From Homarus americanus (Eukaryota > Arthropoda > Malacostraca > Decapoda > Nephropidae): a stretch of DNA of 64,000 bases. The stretch is from assembly GCF_018991925.1 (NCBI RefSeq), contig NW_024726235.1, positions 1,730,601 to 1,794,600 on the forward strand, given 5' to 3'. The translations under genes and the position numbers were made by a program. The notes under the pieces were generated by a model that saw only the letters and a list, made by a program, of their open reading frames with translations, had not been told where the DNA came from and made no database searches. Every line of letters begins with the position of its first letter. Position 1 is the stretch's first letter. Of the stretch, positions 25,144-39,100 are shown in pieces.

Positions 25144-27115
25144 CTACTTGTGGTCAAGGTGAGTGTCAGGGATCGTGATCGTGTGTGTCTCGTTACCCAA
25201 TATTAGACGAAGCCGCTTCATAGTGGGTCGAGGTGATGCTGTGCTGTCTCCATCAGTACTCTCTCCTTCTGATGAGTCAGATCGACGGCGGTGTTCACGA
25301 TGGTGCTTCTTACGATGTCGTCGGTGATGGTGGTGATGGTGGTGGTGATCAGTCTGATAGTCCTGGTTTGTGATACCTTCTACAGTCAATACCTCATATT
25401 CAGGTTCATATGCAACTCCTGAATCCGAGAGATGAGACCCAACTTCTATAACCTCATCTAACACAGGAGATCGCTTCATCCGCAGCCTTAACTTTACCCC
25501 ACACCTTCCACTTTTCTCTGGGGTGACCATGGTTGCTGGAGGAGAAGATGGAGTGTAACCAATCAATGGATGAGGGGGAGATTCACATTGAGGAGATGTC
25601 CTACACTCACTAGTAACATTTCTTCCCCAGCGACCACACCCAACAGCCATTTTACCCACCCTTAATGATCCAGGTGAAGCTGAATCATCCTCTTCTTCAA
25701 ATTCATACACATCTTTTTCTGGTGAAAGATTGGCTGTAACTGTTTCCGCTCCACTAGAACCAGAATGACTGACCATTGTACTGCCTATGTCTTTTAAAGC
25801 TGTCTGTTTGCACTTTGAATGCTTGGTCTTTTTGCTATGAGGTTCCAAGCTATTTACCTCATTTTTAACACTACTAGACTGCTGAGGTAACTGAGAGGTT
25901 GGCAGTGATTGTTCTGAAACTTTGTCAGTGTTATTGTTAATTATATTACTAGAACAGTTATTTCCTACACTAATGTAACCTAAACTAGAGTTATCACATT
26001 TTTCACCAGGGGGTCTGCGTAACCTGCGCAGAGGGGGTCTTCCACTTACAGGCATACACTGTAAATTTGGGCTAGTAACACTACGGTTCTGCTGAGAAGT
26101 TTCGTTCATAATCTCAGCCTGCATGTGATCTGTTAACTTAACCCGACTGAGATCCACAAAGCAGTTTGAGCTGGGTGCTGCTTCCCTTGCATTTACTTCT
26201 CTTTGAATCAATTCCCTTGGAGCAATTTCTCTGGTGGTTTCCTCAGACAATGTCGTCCTGACCAGAGGGTCATTCCCTGAGACTATTGCAGACTCGTCTT
26301 CACTGGGCATGAGCAAGTTACTTCCTGCTGCCGACTCTGGCTCACTTTCCTCTCGTTCAACTACATCCTCAAAAAAAGTTGTGGGAGTCTTTATGTCAAT
26401 ATTGCCAGAGCGGTTGTGATGCCCCCTTAAAATACGGGTATATCCCACCTCCTTCATGGCAGTGGTCAGCTGACGGCGGCTACGCAACTTGATTCCCTTG
26501 GAGTCAAGGTGCCTCCCATTTGGAGGTTCATTAGTATTTGTATCACCAGGAACCTTTCCTTCTTTGAGAGTACTCTCAATAGCAACTACACAACTTCTAG
26601 TTTGAGGGCGCCCCTTATTTACAACATTCTTAAGAAATTTATCTGAACCAAGGGTTTTCACTTGGTCATCACAATTTTCAATGGTAATATCAATGTTTTC
26701 CTGAGCACTATCAGAACTTGTTCTCCTGTTCTTTGCTTTTGGATATAAACCATTCAAATGAGGATGGGCCTGAGAGCCAGAGCGCTTAACATTAGCTTGG
26801 GTGGAGCCACTATCAGTACTAATGTCCGACTTGTCAGAGTCTCGAGATCCCCCTCTAGTCCTTAGTTCTCGTCTTACCACCTCACCATTCACCTTCGCAG
26901 ATATATTGTTCATTTTTAACTTGTGGTCACCACCATCCACCTTTAAACTAACTGCACCCTCACTCTTCCCTTTACTGATCACTTCCTCTCCTTTTTTTTG
27001 TTGGTTGCGTAGTCTTTGGCGACTTATCCGAAGCCTTAAATCAGTTTCTCTGAGTCTGTAACCTTTTTCTACATCATCTTCATTCTTCTTATTTGCAAAT
27101 GCTCCCGTGCCTCGC
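25144..27115 (-). CDS. Suv4-20: Suv4-20 coding exon 6 (terminal, disordered tail)
   Basis: Encodes the third base of Arg255 through residue 911 and a TAG stop. It continues the family motif as [15 protein letters not shown], then [17 protein letters not shown]. The rest is predicted disordered: Ser/Asn/Arg-rich, with an acidic patch ([11 protein letters not shown]), two basic hydrophobic strips ([12 protein letters not shown] and [10 protein letters not shown] near 887-896), and an 8-His run followed by about 14 mostly Arg/Lys/His residues. In fly and vertebrate homologues the C-terminal region serves chromatin targeting; that role is inferred here. The acceptor is TTTTTACAG|G. Confidence 0.93.
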
Positions 27116-30100
27116 CTGTAAAAATACAAAGCAAATGAAGTAATAATAAAGATAACAATAATAATAATAAATAATTGGGATTTAATTCAAGCAAAATTCC
27201 TATCATATATATCATATATATGTAAATATTAGATTTAAATAGATCCAGGCAAACCCAGACTTACAAAAAAGGATTGTGATCCTGAAAAACCTTTTGCAAA
27301 TTGAAGATTCATAAATCAAGAGTAGTATAGTCTTCCAGGGACTTTCTTATATAAAGTGAAATAATTATGATCCCATTAAAAAGGAAAAGAAAAAAGTGCA
27401 GTAATGCATGGATGTATTTTTGGGCATGAGGCTTGAATGGAGACAAGTGTAACACCTGTGACAGCACACGCACACAATGCTGCCAGGCGTATGAGAGCTT
27501 CAGACAACACCAGCCGTTTGGTGACCCGCCGAGAGCGTATGAGACCAAGAAAATGTTAACCCTTTTTCCACAATGTTAACCCGCAAGTGGGTAATAAAAA
27601 AAAAAAAAAAAAATGCTCATTTGGTGTATAAAAAACCAGAGGGTGTTATGACTAGTCTAAAAATTACAATAGGTTCGCTGTCCTTAGGTAGCTTAATCCC
27701 TTCTGCCCCTCGGCATTTTCCACCTTACAATATAGACAATACAGACCCCACCCAACCCTGAATTTCACCCAAACTGGACAGACATTTCCTCCACTTAGTT
27801 AGGATTGATTGATTGTGATAATTACATCCCTTGCAACGCAACAGCTTAGGTCATATGCTGCCAAATTAAACTAAAAGCGTAGAAGGCTAAAAACCAATAA
27901 TGGAAGGTAAAAAAAAAAACAAATACACTAATAAATAGCATAGAACATTTGTAAAAGCCATTTAAACATTAATATATAAAACTCAGTGTTTGTGTAGAAG
28001 GCTGGCTTCCTCCATGAAGGAGAGAACATCCCTTCCCACCCAGCACCAAAGAGAGGCGGTAAGATCCGTCTCCTCCAGGCACGTGGTATGGTAATTACTC
28101 TGAAGATATCTAGGAATGAGGCACTCCACTAGGATGAGTCAAACAGTCAATGGGACCAGGCAATCATCACAATGGGGAAGAGGCTCTCTCCATTACAAAA
28201 CTATGAGTCGGCTTACAAAATGCTTAATAGCAGCAATATTATATGCTATAAAACAAATTTCCATCTTCCAAATCACAAGCATCAGATTAGTTGATGCAAT
28301 CATAAAATCAAGGCTCTACTAGGTTTGGACTTGACGCTTTAGTACCGAATAATTAAAATGTCGCCTTGTAGTGGGCAATGGGTTAGAAATTAAAACTTTG
28401 TTTAGTACAATATATTAATAATAAATAAGTTATACAAATAAAAAAAATTCAGCCTTATTGTTGAATAATTACCTTTCACATGTGATGCATTCACAATAAG
28501 AGTTGTTGTCCCCAAAAAAATCTTCCCCATAGAAGCAGGTGATCTCTTCACCTTCTTCAATATCTCTTAAAACTTTCACGCATGCTGTTCCACGGCCTGT
28601 TGCAGTAAACTGAAAGGAAGAAAGAATAAGGGGGGAATACAAGATAATGTACCGGGGTATATAAATATTTCAATTTTGTAAAAAAAAAAAAAAAACCCAG
28701 GTAATATTGATTAGTGAAAAGGAATTATTTTACAGTAATTTTCCCCTAAATTTGATGACGCATCTTTTTTAGTAAGAATGAATATGAACCACATTGTATG
28801 CTGCATTAGAATGAGGAGCCATGCAGTACAAAACACTGTTAAATGAAAAAATACTATTGATTCTGGGCAATGAGAATTTTTTTTATATAGAAGTGTAATT
28901 ATAGTGCTCAAATTATATTTTTAAGACATGTTTTTTTTCTTCAGAATTTTCACCCATAATACTTACCAAATATAATTATGCAATATCTAAGCAATATGGA
29001 GTTAACTTTTATCTATACCGTGTCTTTGGAAAAATAGTATTGACCTATTCTTTAAATCAACACTTTACTGCTACTTCAGATTGACAGATGTCTATGGTCG
29101 AGTTATAATGAGCCATAGGTTCCAATAATTGCTTTAAGTGTCCATGATTGGAATTTACGAAACCAAAATCTCATACTGTACTGTACTATATATAATATGT
29201 GGTACCGTATCTTTCTTGGTGCACAAAAAAAAAAATCTGCAACTTCCAAATGATCGCCTCTTAGGAAATGCAATCAAGGTTTGCACAGAGCTGATAATAA
29301 ATTTTGGGGTACAGCAAATCCTCACTTAACGTCATCCCGCTCAACGTTGTTTCGGTACTACGTCACTGAACTTTAGAGACCAAAAATTCATTTAACGTTC
29401 CAGTGATCCGATACTACGTCGTTTTGTGCCGTCACGGAACACTTTCTACAGCGCATCACCCGCTCTCGTCAGGCTGCGCTACGCTCTCTCGGCTCAGCGT
29501 GCTGCCCTCACTCGCGGAACGTCACAGCGTCCCCAAGTGATGCCAAGCCAGTCTCTGTTACGACTTCACATCATTGGTGTGTGCTTAAGTGCTTTTGCTC
29601 TAAAACTGTACTCTAACCATTCAAAATGGCTTCCAAGCGCTCATCAAGTGCTACTGATGCTAGTGTAGTGAAGAGGCAACGTAAGACCATTACCCATGCT
29701 ATGAAAATGGATGTATTAACCCGATTTGAAAAAGGGGAACGTGATGTGGATATAGCCGCTGTGCTTGGTCTAACCCCCACAATGGTGCATACTATCCGGA
29801 CCAACGCTGACAAGATTAAAGTTAGTGCGGGAAGTGGTTCTTCTCCGAGTGCTACTAAGATGACTCGTACTAGAGGCACTGTGATAGAGAAGGTGGAAAA
29901 GATGCTGGCAATATGGATCCAGCAAAAGGCCAGATCCTTGTTTGACGACTTAAAGGCAGAAGAGAGTGAAGGATCGAAGGAAGAGACTTTACGGCCAGCC
30001 GAGGATGGTTTCAACGATTTAAGCGTCATTATAACTTCCACAATATTAAGATGACTGGTGAAGCTGCCAGTTCAGATACGGTTGCTGCCAAGACATTCCC

Positions 30101-33100
30101 GCCACAATTCAAACGGATTATCCAGCAAGGAGGCTACTCACCGAAGTAAGTCTTCAATGTGGATGAGACTGGTCTCTTTTGGAAGAGGATGCCTGAGAGG
30201 ACCTATATCTCCAAGGAGGAGAAAAGAGCGCCAGGTTTTAAAGAGGCAAAAGACCGCTTGATGCGGCTGCTTGGCACGAATGCTGCCGGTGACTTCAAGC
30301 TGAAGCCTATGCTGATTTCCCGTGCTGCCAACCCATGGGCCCTGAAAGGTTACTCTAAGAATCACCTTCCTGTCATTTACAAGGCAAACAAAAGGCATGG
30401 ATAACTGACGCCATATTTAGCCAGTGGTTAAACGTGTTTGCCGTCCCTGCACTGAAGGAATACTGTGCCAAGGAGAACCTTAACTTCAAAATTCTTCTGA
30501 TCCTTGACAATGCTCCAGTTCATCCTCCCAATCTCGACAACTTGCATGACAGTGTAAAAGTTGTATTCCTGCCTCCCAACACCACAGCACTGATGCAGCC
30601 TATGGACCAAGGCGCCATCGCTGCATTCAAGGCATATTATTTACGCCGTCAATTGGCTCAGCTGCTCAAGGCTACAGATGGAGAAAATAAACCAACGATC
30701 CGAGAATATTGGCGCGGCTTCAACATTCTTCATGCAATTGACAACATTGGCAAGGCATGGGAAGAGGATTCAGAAAGTTGCCTGAATGGTGTGTGGCGTA
30801 AACTGTGGCCTGAGTGTGTCAAGAGATTTATGGGACTCACGGACTTGGTCCCAGCTGTGAATAGGGATATCCTCAGCTTGGCTAGACAGGTAGGCTTTGA
30901 TGAGCTGGAATCAGAGGATATTGAGGACGTCCTGGCATCCCATACAGAAGAGCTTGCCAACGAACATCTGCAACAATTAACAGAACATAGTCCCGTTGAA
31001 GACGAACCTCAACGAATGCTAACTTCCAAGAGGTTGGCAAACTCGTTGAACATGTTCCAGCAAGCAATGCAAATGCTTCTAGATGATGACCCAAATAGAG
31101 AACGGAGCTCAAAGGTTAACGCAGCATTGAGGACAGTCTTGGTTGCTGCACCGAGATCTATAAGCAGAAGATGAGTAGCACCAAGCAGTCAACACTGGAT
31201 TAATTTTTTCGTGACAGGACGGCAGAAGGAGCTTCTTCACAACAACCGGCAGCCGAGGAGGAGCAAGCAGCGGTGGAGGAAACCCAGTCAGAGGAGGAGG
31301 AGGCAGCCGCAGAGTCTCGGTGACTCACCACCCTCCTCCTCCTTCGCTCCACTACCCACCACACACTCGCTCAACCACCTCCGCCCATCGGTGAGTACCA
31401 ATATAAACTTAGTATTGTAGTTCTATATACTATTCTCTAAAGAAATGGCAATGATTTTCTGTATATGCAAGTTTATTCATGGGGCAAAGGGAGGCTCAGG
31501 AACCAAACTCCCATACTTTATCTATTTCTTACGGGGAAAAGTGATCCACTTAACGTTGTTTCGCATAACGTCGCGTTTTCAGGAACATAACCCCGATGTT
31601 AAGCGAGGATACCCTGTATTTTAAGTGTTTTGCCATTTTCCATATAGGGAATTATGGTAGTTACTATTTCTTAATCACATACAGTATTTGTTGAATTAAA
31701 AAGAGTAAAATATTATAAAGCATTCAGTGCTGTACACAAAGGTACAGCAAATCAATGGAACATACCAGAAAAGGTTAAAATTATAGAGTACAGTCTCTCC
31801 TCGACTTATGATAGGGTTCCGTCCCGACGACCAGGTCGTAAGTCGAAAAGGCGAAAATAATACATAGAAATTCTAAAATGGGTGTCTTTCTTCTCAGACA
31901 CCACGAGAACTCTCACTTTTACGCTTGCCAGCCATTTTAAAGGGAATTACAAACAAAAATTTTGTCAGTACACAGCTCGATCACTAACGTTGGGACTCGA
32001 AAATACGTAATGTGAAAAATATTTTATACGACCATGACCGTCATATGTCCGGGTTGTCGTAAGTCGAGGAGAGACTGTACATGTATATATAAAGGCTGAA
32101 CATGAAACAATTCACAGTAAGTTGTTTTAACTCTGATAGTAAAGTCAGAATAGGAAACAGGTGAATCATTTAGATATGAGAAACTTTCACGAATGGTATA
32201 GCTTAAAAAATACCATTTTATGATTGGTAGTAAGCAGATGGCTTGAAATTATACAATTGGTTAACATGACTAAGTTGCTCTTACACCCCATAAACATAAT
32301 GGCAGTTACTGTACTACTAATGTAATATCTTCCCAACCACAACAGGATAATTAATTTAAACTGATACAAGTGACATGGACGTGGAATCTAAAAGCAGAAT
32401 TATCAGTGCCATGACAATTTTCCTTATAATGATGGCATATCTGTCTCTTTCAGATCATTCATCATGGTACCTTTAACCTACTCCCATATGGCTCCTCTTC
32501 TATGATACACCACTCACTCAAAGCTAGCTGGACATTTGTGTGAGCTCTACAGTATAAGTACTTACTACTCTTTGTAGTTTGTTCTTTAATAAGGTAAGTA
32601 AATACTGCACTCTGGTATATTTGGTATATTAGAAATAATATTTTTATAGCACTACAGTATTTTACTATATCCTGTCTTTCTTAAAAACTGTTTCACTTAA
32701 TGCATCCCAATCATGTGGGAGATAAACAAAGATAGTACAGTACGGTAGATTGTTACTTATATCAAATGGGGCTATGAAAATACAGCAGGGTAAATAAACA
32801 GACTACAAAATTTACAGAATTTATCATCACACCAATTTGAGAGAAGCATTCACTGAAACTGCATTGTCACTACTATGTGCTCCATATTTACATAATGTTC
32901 CTAGGAAGTAGATATACTGTAATATTTAACATACATATTCCAAACTCACCATGTAGGGCTGCCATTCTTAAATATAAATGTACTTAGTTTATTCTGTTCT
33001 TAGTGCTAAGGGGAAAATAAATAAGGAAAGAAAAAATAAGAGGGGATAAGGTGGAGGAGGCTGTTTATTAAACGGAAGAAGATTTTGGTTATTACCTTGC

Positions 33101-36100
33101 AATTGGCACGACAATCATGATTAATAAAAGCTGCGGGTCCAAGCCATAGCTGTGCACAATTTTTTCTACAGGAATACATGACAGAGAAATCATTCTTGCC
33201 AGGATGTAATAGCTGAGTTTCTTCCTCTTCACTCAACTCAGCAATACAGCCAACCAAAAACCCAATCTGCTCATTCTTATACCTGTAAAGTATCAACAGC
33301 AGAAATGTGATATGTCATATACCACAAAACAATATAAAATTTATGCAATGAGAATGGAGAAAAACTTTAAATACCTGTACTGTAAAGTGCTAAGAGCAAA
33401 CGTCTTTATTACCATTAGTCTGTTTACCACATTTTTCAAGTGGCACCTCTTAGGTACACAATGATAATTTTTTACTAATTTAGGAATTTCCTAGATGCAA
33501 AAATATGTGTAACGGGAATGTATAGTGACGATTGTCTATAAGGTATGAAAATGTTTCCAAATGTTCAGACTCGCTACAAACAAGAAGTCTTCTTAGTCAA
33601 GAAATACTGTAAGTGTAATAAACATACAATTCACTCTGTGAAGAATGAATGCTAGTGCAAACAATTCTTACCCCAGAAAATAGGTCTGCCTTACATGCCC
33701 TGCTGAACATAACACACCCACTTAGGTAGTATTGTATCATAACAACCCCCCCCCCCAAAATACATGACTCAAATTTCGAATTTCGATTATATTCAGGCAT
33801 GACATAAGAAACACAAAGTAGCTACATACCATTTCTTGGTTGCACATATCTTGGCCCCAATGCAGCCTTCCATTGAATACCGGTAGCAAGCCTTAACCAC
33901 AAATCCGCTGTCCTTGTCAAAAACTCGTAGATAACGAAATACATGTTCCTAAAATACAAAGAGAGTAAAAAAGAAAGCTCATAATTTTAATTAATGCACT
34001 AAATCAAAGTATGGAGAAAGGTCACTCCATGCCAAATCATCAAAAATCCAGAAATTGCGGTGGATATTTTATATGTACACTAATTGCACAGTGTACACAC
34101 TGGGGGAATTGATGTTTGCAAGCTAAATTTCAGTGACACTTCCATTTAGTTAGAAAGATATGGTTGATCGAATTTTGGAAGCATGGAACTTTCTATTGTA
34201 GTCACGTCTCCTAATTAAGCTGCAATTGCTATAATGCTAAAATAATATTTGGGGGAGTGAGTCTAAACCAATTTTTTGCATACCTGTGATGGTTTCAGAG
34301 ATGAACAAACAGACAATTTGGTGGATAAAACCATTCAATTATAACACGGTAGGTCCACTACTGGTAAACAAACAAAAAGTCTCTCTATACCACAGTTTGA
34401 CTCAAAATATTAATATATAATTTAATCTTCTAAGGTAAATATGGCTGAAAACTGGAAGTTCAAGAGGTGTTGCTTTGTATTAAAAACTTTTGTTGCTTGC
34501 ACATCTAAATTTTATCTTCATCAATTCAGCAATACATGACAAAATGTAGAAGTACTGTAGCTAACACAAACTACTGAATTTACTGTACTGTACTGTAATA
34601 ACATGCAAAACAATTATTCCTCAGCATACAGCACCACTTGAAAATTTAGATTATACTTTTCAAATTTATGGTTTCCATAACAAGATAAGGTGGTAAAAGA
34701 AATTACAGCACTTCAACACCCCCTCCCACCCCACATTGTCTTAAAGGATTCAATAGGTACAAGTGGATGTCTCAACATTTGAAAATTTAGTTAAGTACAG
34801 TATGAGATTTTAGTAAAAAATGAAGACATCAAGGTATACAGTGTTGAGAAATGAGTAGCTAATAGGTATGAAACTACTGGGACTGACTAATTTCCTACCT
34901 TAAAAGTTGCTTGAAGAGCCTTATTTTTAGTGATGAAAAAGGTCCAGGGCATCCAGTCACCAGATGCCAGTTGTTTGAAGGCTTTCTCATAGTCCTGATG
35001 CTCTATGAAGTCCTCTACTATGGTACGAAGCTCATCCTTATTTCCACGTAATGGTCTGTACCTTTTGAAAAATGAAATACAAATAAAGTACTAAAATAAA
35101 AATAAAAATAATTTTAAGTATTTTCAAAGGAATCAAGCAGTTATCTTTAACCTTGTATCAGAGTCCTGAAAACAAGAGCACTGGATCTGCTGTCAATGAT
35201 CAACTAATATTAGGCAAAGGTATTATACAGTCCACACCAAGGAAGTTTACCACAATACATTTAACTGTTAATATCGATATTGTACTACAAACAGTACATG
35301 TATCTGTAAAATACTTATAAATGTACGAGCCTTGGAAAATTAGTACAGTGGTCCCTCAGTTAACGAGTTACCTCCCATAAGATTCTTAAATTCGGTTAAC
35401 GAGTTTCTTACGAGCCGACCTCAACAAGTTTTGGCTTGCACTGGGCGGTCAACCAGCTGTAGTATTAGTCCGCCAATATTGTACATTAATCGGTTCTAGG
35501 GCTTAAATTCCTTACTATTTTAGTATATATCAAGAAGTTTATACTATTCAATAATTTTAAAAGTTTAATATTAAATTTTTTAGTCATTTTAACACTTATT
35601 GAACATAATTGAAGGTAAAGTGACTAGTTTAATGCGCGGCGTCCAGCCTCTTAACACAGCAAACAGGCGTTGGTCTCTCTCTGTTTTCACTGGAGGTAAC
35701 ATCTTGCTTGAGACTCTCTTCAACTAAATGCTTTTTTCTGTGTTTCCAAGCAAATTATTGGTCATTTTGAAATTTATTTTACATATTGACAATATATAGT
35801 GCAGTGCAGTGTTATTTTAAAGAAAATATTCTTTATTTACAACAAGTTTAACTTTGAAAAGCACGTGTTGACATTGTTTGAATCCAGCATGGGGCCTAAG
35901 AGATCAAGAAAAGCAATTTCAATCCAAACCAAGCACGAAATCATAAAAAAAACATGAACAAGGCATTAGAAGAAATGCGCTATGCAAAGAATATGGCATA
36001 TCGACATCAACTGTGTTGACAATTCTTGCACAGAAAGACAAATTTAAAGAAGTGAAAGTGAGAGACAAATCTACAAGTGTTTAAAAGTAGATCCCTAATT

Positions 36101-39100
36101 GCAGAAACTGAGAGGTTACTTATCATCTGGATTAGGGAAAAACAGATGAAAGGTGATTCAGTTTCTACTGAATTCATTTGTGAAAGAGCCAGGGAGATTT
36201 ACGAACATTTAAAGACAGATCAACCTGGTTCTTCAGGCACAGAATTTGAAGATTTTCGGGCCAGCAAAGGCTGGTTCGAAAAATTTAAGAAAAGAAGTGA
36301 CATTTTCAGTGTTAGGCATGGTGAAGCTGCTAGTGCTGATAAGGAAGGGGCAGCAAAGTTTTTCGATGAGTTTAAAAAACTGATGGAAGAAGAAAATTAT
36401 CTTCCACAGCAAGTGTTCAATGTGGATGAAACTGGGCTGTTCTGGAAAAAGATGCCCAAAAGAACATTCATCACCAGAGATGAAGCCTCTTTACCTGGGC
36501 ATAAACCCATGAAAGACCGTCTCACTCTATTGCTTGGTGCCAATGCTTCAGGGGGTTTCCGACTGAAGCCTATGCTTGTCTACCACTCTGAAAACCCCAG
36601 GGTGTTCAAGCAACAGAAAGTGGTAAGAACAAAGCTTGGAGTTTATTGGAAGTCCAACCTTAAGGCATGGGTGACAAGACAACCCTTTAATGAATGGGCT
36701 GTTGATGTGTTTTGCCCTTCTGTCAAGAGCTACCTAACCACCAATAAACTCCCTTTAAAGGCTCTTCTCCTCATGGATAATGCTCCTGGTCTGACCCTGA
36801 CCTTGCCAGAAATTTGGAGTATCAATTTGACTTTGTGAAAGTGTTGTTTTTGCCTCCAAACACTACATCAATCATACAGCCAATGGACCAGAATGTGATC
36901 AGCAACTTCAAGAAGTTGTACATGAAGAAAATGTTTAGGAGGTGTCATCAGGCAACTTCCAATGATCCTGAACTAACACTGAAACATTTCTGGAAGACAC
37001 AATTCAACATCCTGGAGGCTGTAAAATTGATTGTGTCATCATGGCAAGAAGTCTCCACTAGATCCCTCAATTCTTCATGGAAAGCACTGTGGCCATCAGT
37101 AGTCCATGATTTTGAGGGATTTGAGGAAGAAACAGTTGGACCAGGAGGTTGTGTCCATTGGTCAGTCATTGGGCCTTGAAGTGGAGGAGGAGGATGTGGA
37201 AGAGCTTGTGATGTCTCATGAGGAGGAACTTACTCCTGATGACTTGAAGCAACTGGATGAGATGTTACAGGTAGAGGCTGACAGTGGTGAGGAGGAAATT
37301 GAAAGTGATGACCATATGTCAGCTAAACAGTTGAAAGATGTGATTTACTACTGGGAGAAGTTCAGGGAACTGGCTTCAAAGCACCCAGAAGTGGAAAAAA
37401 CTGAACTAACTTTGTGTCATGTTGAGGACTCGGTGGTCTCCTTTAAACAAAAGTTAATGGTGAGGAGGACAGATGCCCCACAGACCACAATTGACACTTT
37501 CTTCAGTAAAAGGCAGAGGGAACAAGATGCTATCCCTCAGCCTTCCACTTCAAGAAGGAGAGAGGATGTTCATGGTGGAGAATCTGTCAGTCCAGAGGTT
37601 CCTGACATTTTCATGGAAGGTGACTCACCTTCCAAGAAGCAGTAAAATGCTTCTCCTCCACCTCCACTTCCTTCTCTTCTCCCTTCTCCTCCTCCCGCTT
37701 CAAATTCACATCATCATCATCCAGGAGCCTTCTACATATACACCTTAAAGTAAGTGAACTTTTCTACCATTTTTGTTGAATTTAGGCAATTTTCAGTGAG
37801 CTGGAACCAATTACCCAAAAACCCATTGAAACAATGGTTTCGGTTAACGAGCAACCTGCTGGAACGGATTGTGCTCGTTAACCGAGGGACCACTGTACAG
37901 TATATACTGTTACGAACCACGCCATCTATTGTCATGATCTACCTACCCAGCACCACGAGCAACGCCATGTAGGGACGAAACCCGAGTATGACTAGTCTTA
38001 GTTACCACTCCGGGGTTTCCCTTCTCCATATCCTGGTTGTTGCGTCACCTCCTCCAAGTCTTCCTCATCAGCTCCAGATCAAGGAGAGTTCAGTTCACTC
38101 TGGGAAGTGACCACACTAGGATCACCTATCCTGGAAACCTACGGCACAGTGACTACCTACCATCTTCTTCAATACTCCGCCTTACTCGTCAGCCATCTCA
38201 GCACTGCACTTAAGTATTTGTTATCCTATATTGCCTCCCCACGTCCACTTGCTTCAAATTGTTGTATGTTGTATAAATATGTATATACTGTTAAGCCAAT
38301 GTTGTGTATGTTTAGGTTAAGTATGGTTAAGGGTAAATTATAGAAAGCTGAATATTTTGTTAAGGAATTTATGGTACTTTATTATACACAACAAAAACTC
38401 GCATCCTTTGTCTACCCTTTTATAGTCCGATTGTCTTTGTTTTTTTATTGGTGTGGCCTGTTGGGATCTGGGTAGACTTAACTATATTCTAAATCCCCAA
38501 CTCGTAACAATACAAACAGGAGGCATGTACTGCACAGGGCAATATCATTCTCAGGATATAAGTGATAAATCCTACAATACAGTACAGCATATAATAAATG
38601 TTTCAAGCATCTACACATCTACCAGGTAGTAATCAAACAGGAAGGTACTACTGCCTGGGAAGATATTGGAAGCATAATGTGAAGTCTAATGGTAGACCCT
38701 GCTGCCATATGGCACCACAAATATTGTGACCAAGTCCCAGGTTGCTCATCTGACTTTCTGCCTCATTTACACACAATTACAGAATCTCAATTGTTTCTCT
38801 TACTTAGACAACACTATATATATTCTTACTTGATATTATTTGTATTTTTTTTACTTTATTATTATTATTATTACAGTGCTATTGTTATTATTGTTAGCAT
38901 TATTTTATTATGTTATTAATTATGTACTTTTTATTATATATTTAATTTACTATGCATTATTATTATTACTACATTTTTGCCCCCCCCCCCCTCCAGATGT
39001 GGGTCAATGACCTGTGCCTGGGGAGGCTAATCCCTGTAAAAAAAAAGGAAGGGGGTGGATGTGTAAGAGAAGGGTTATCTGACAAGTTTGCAGAGTGCAC

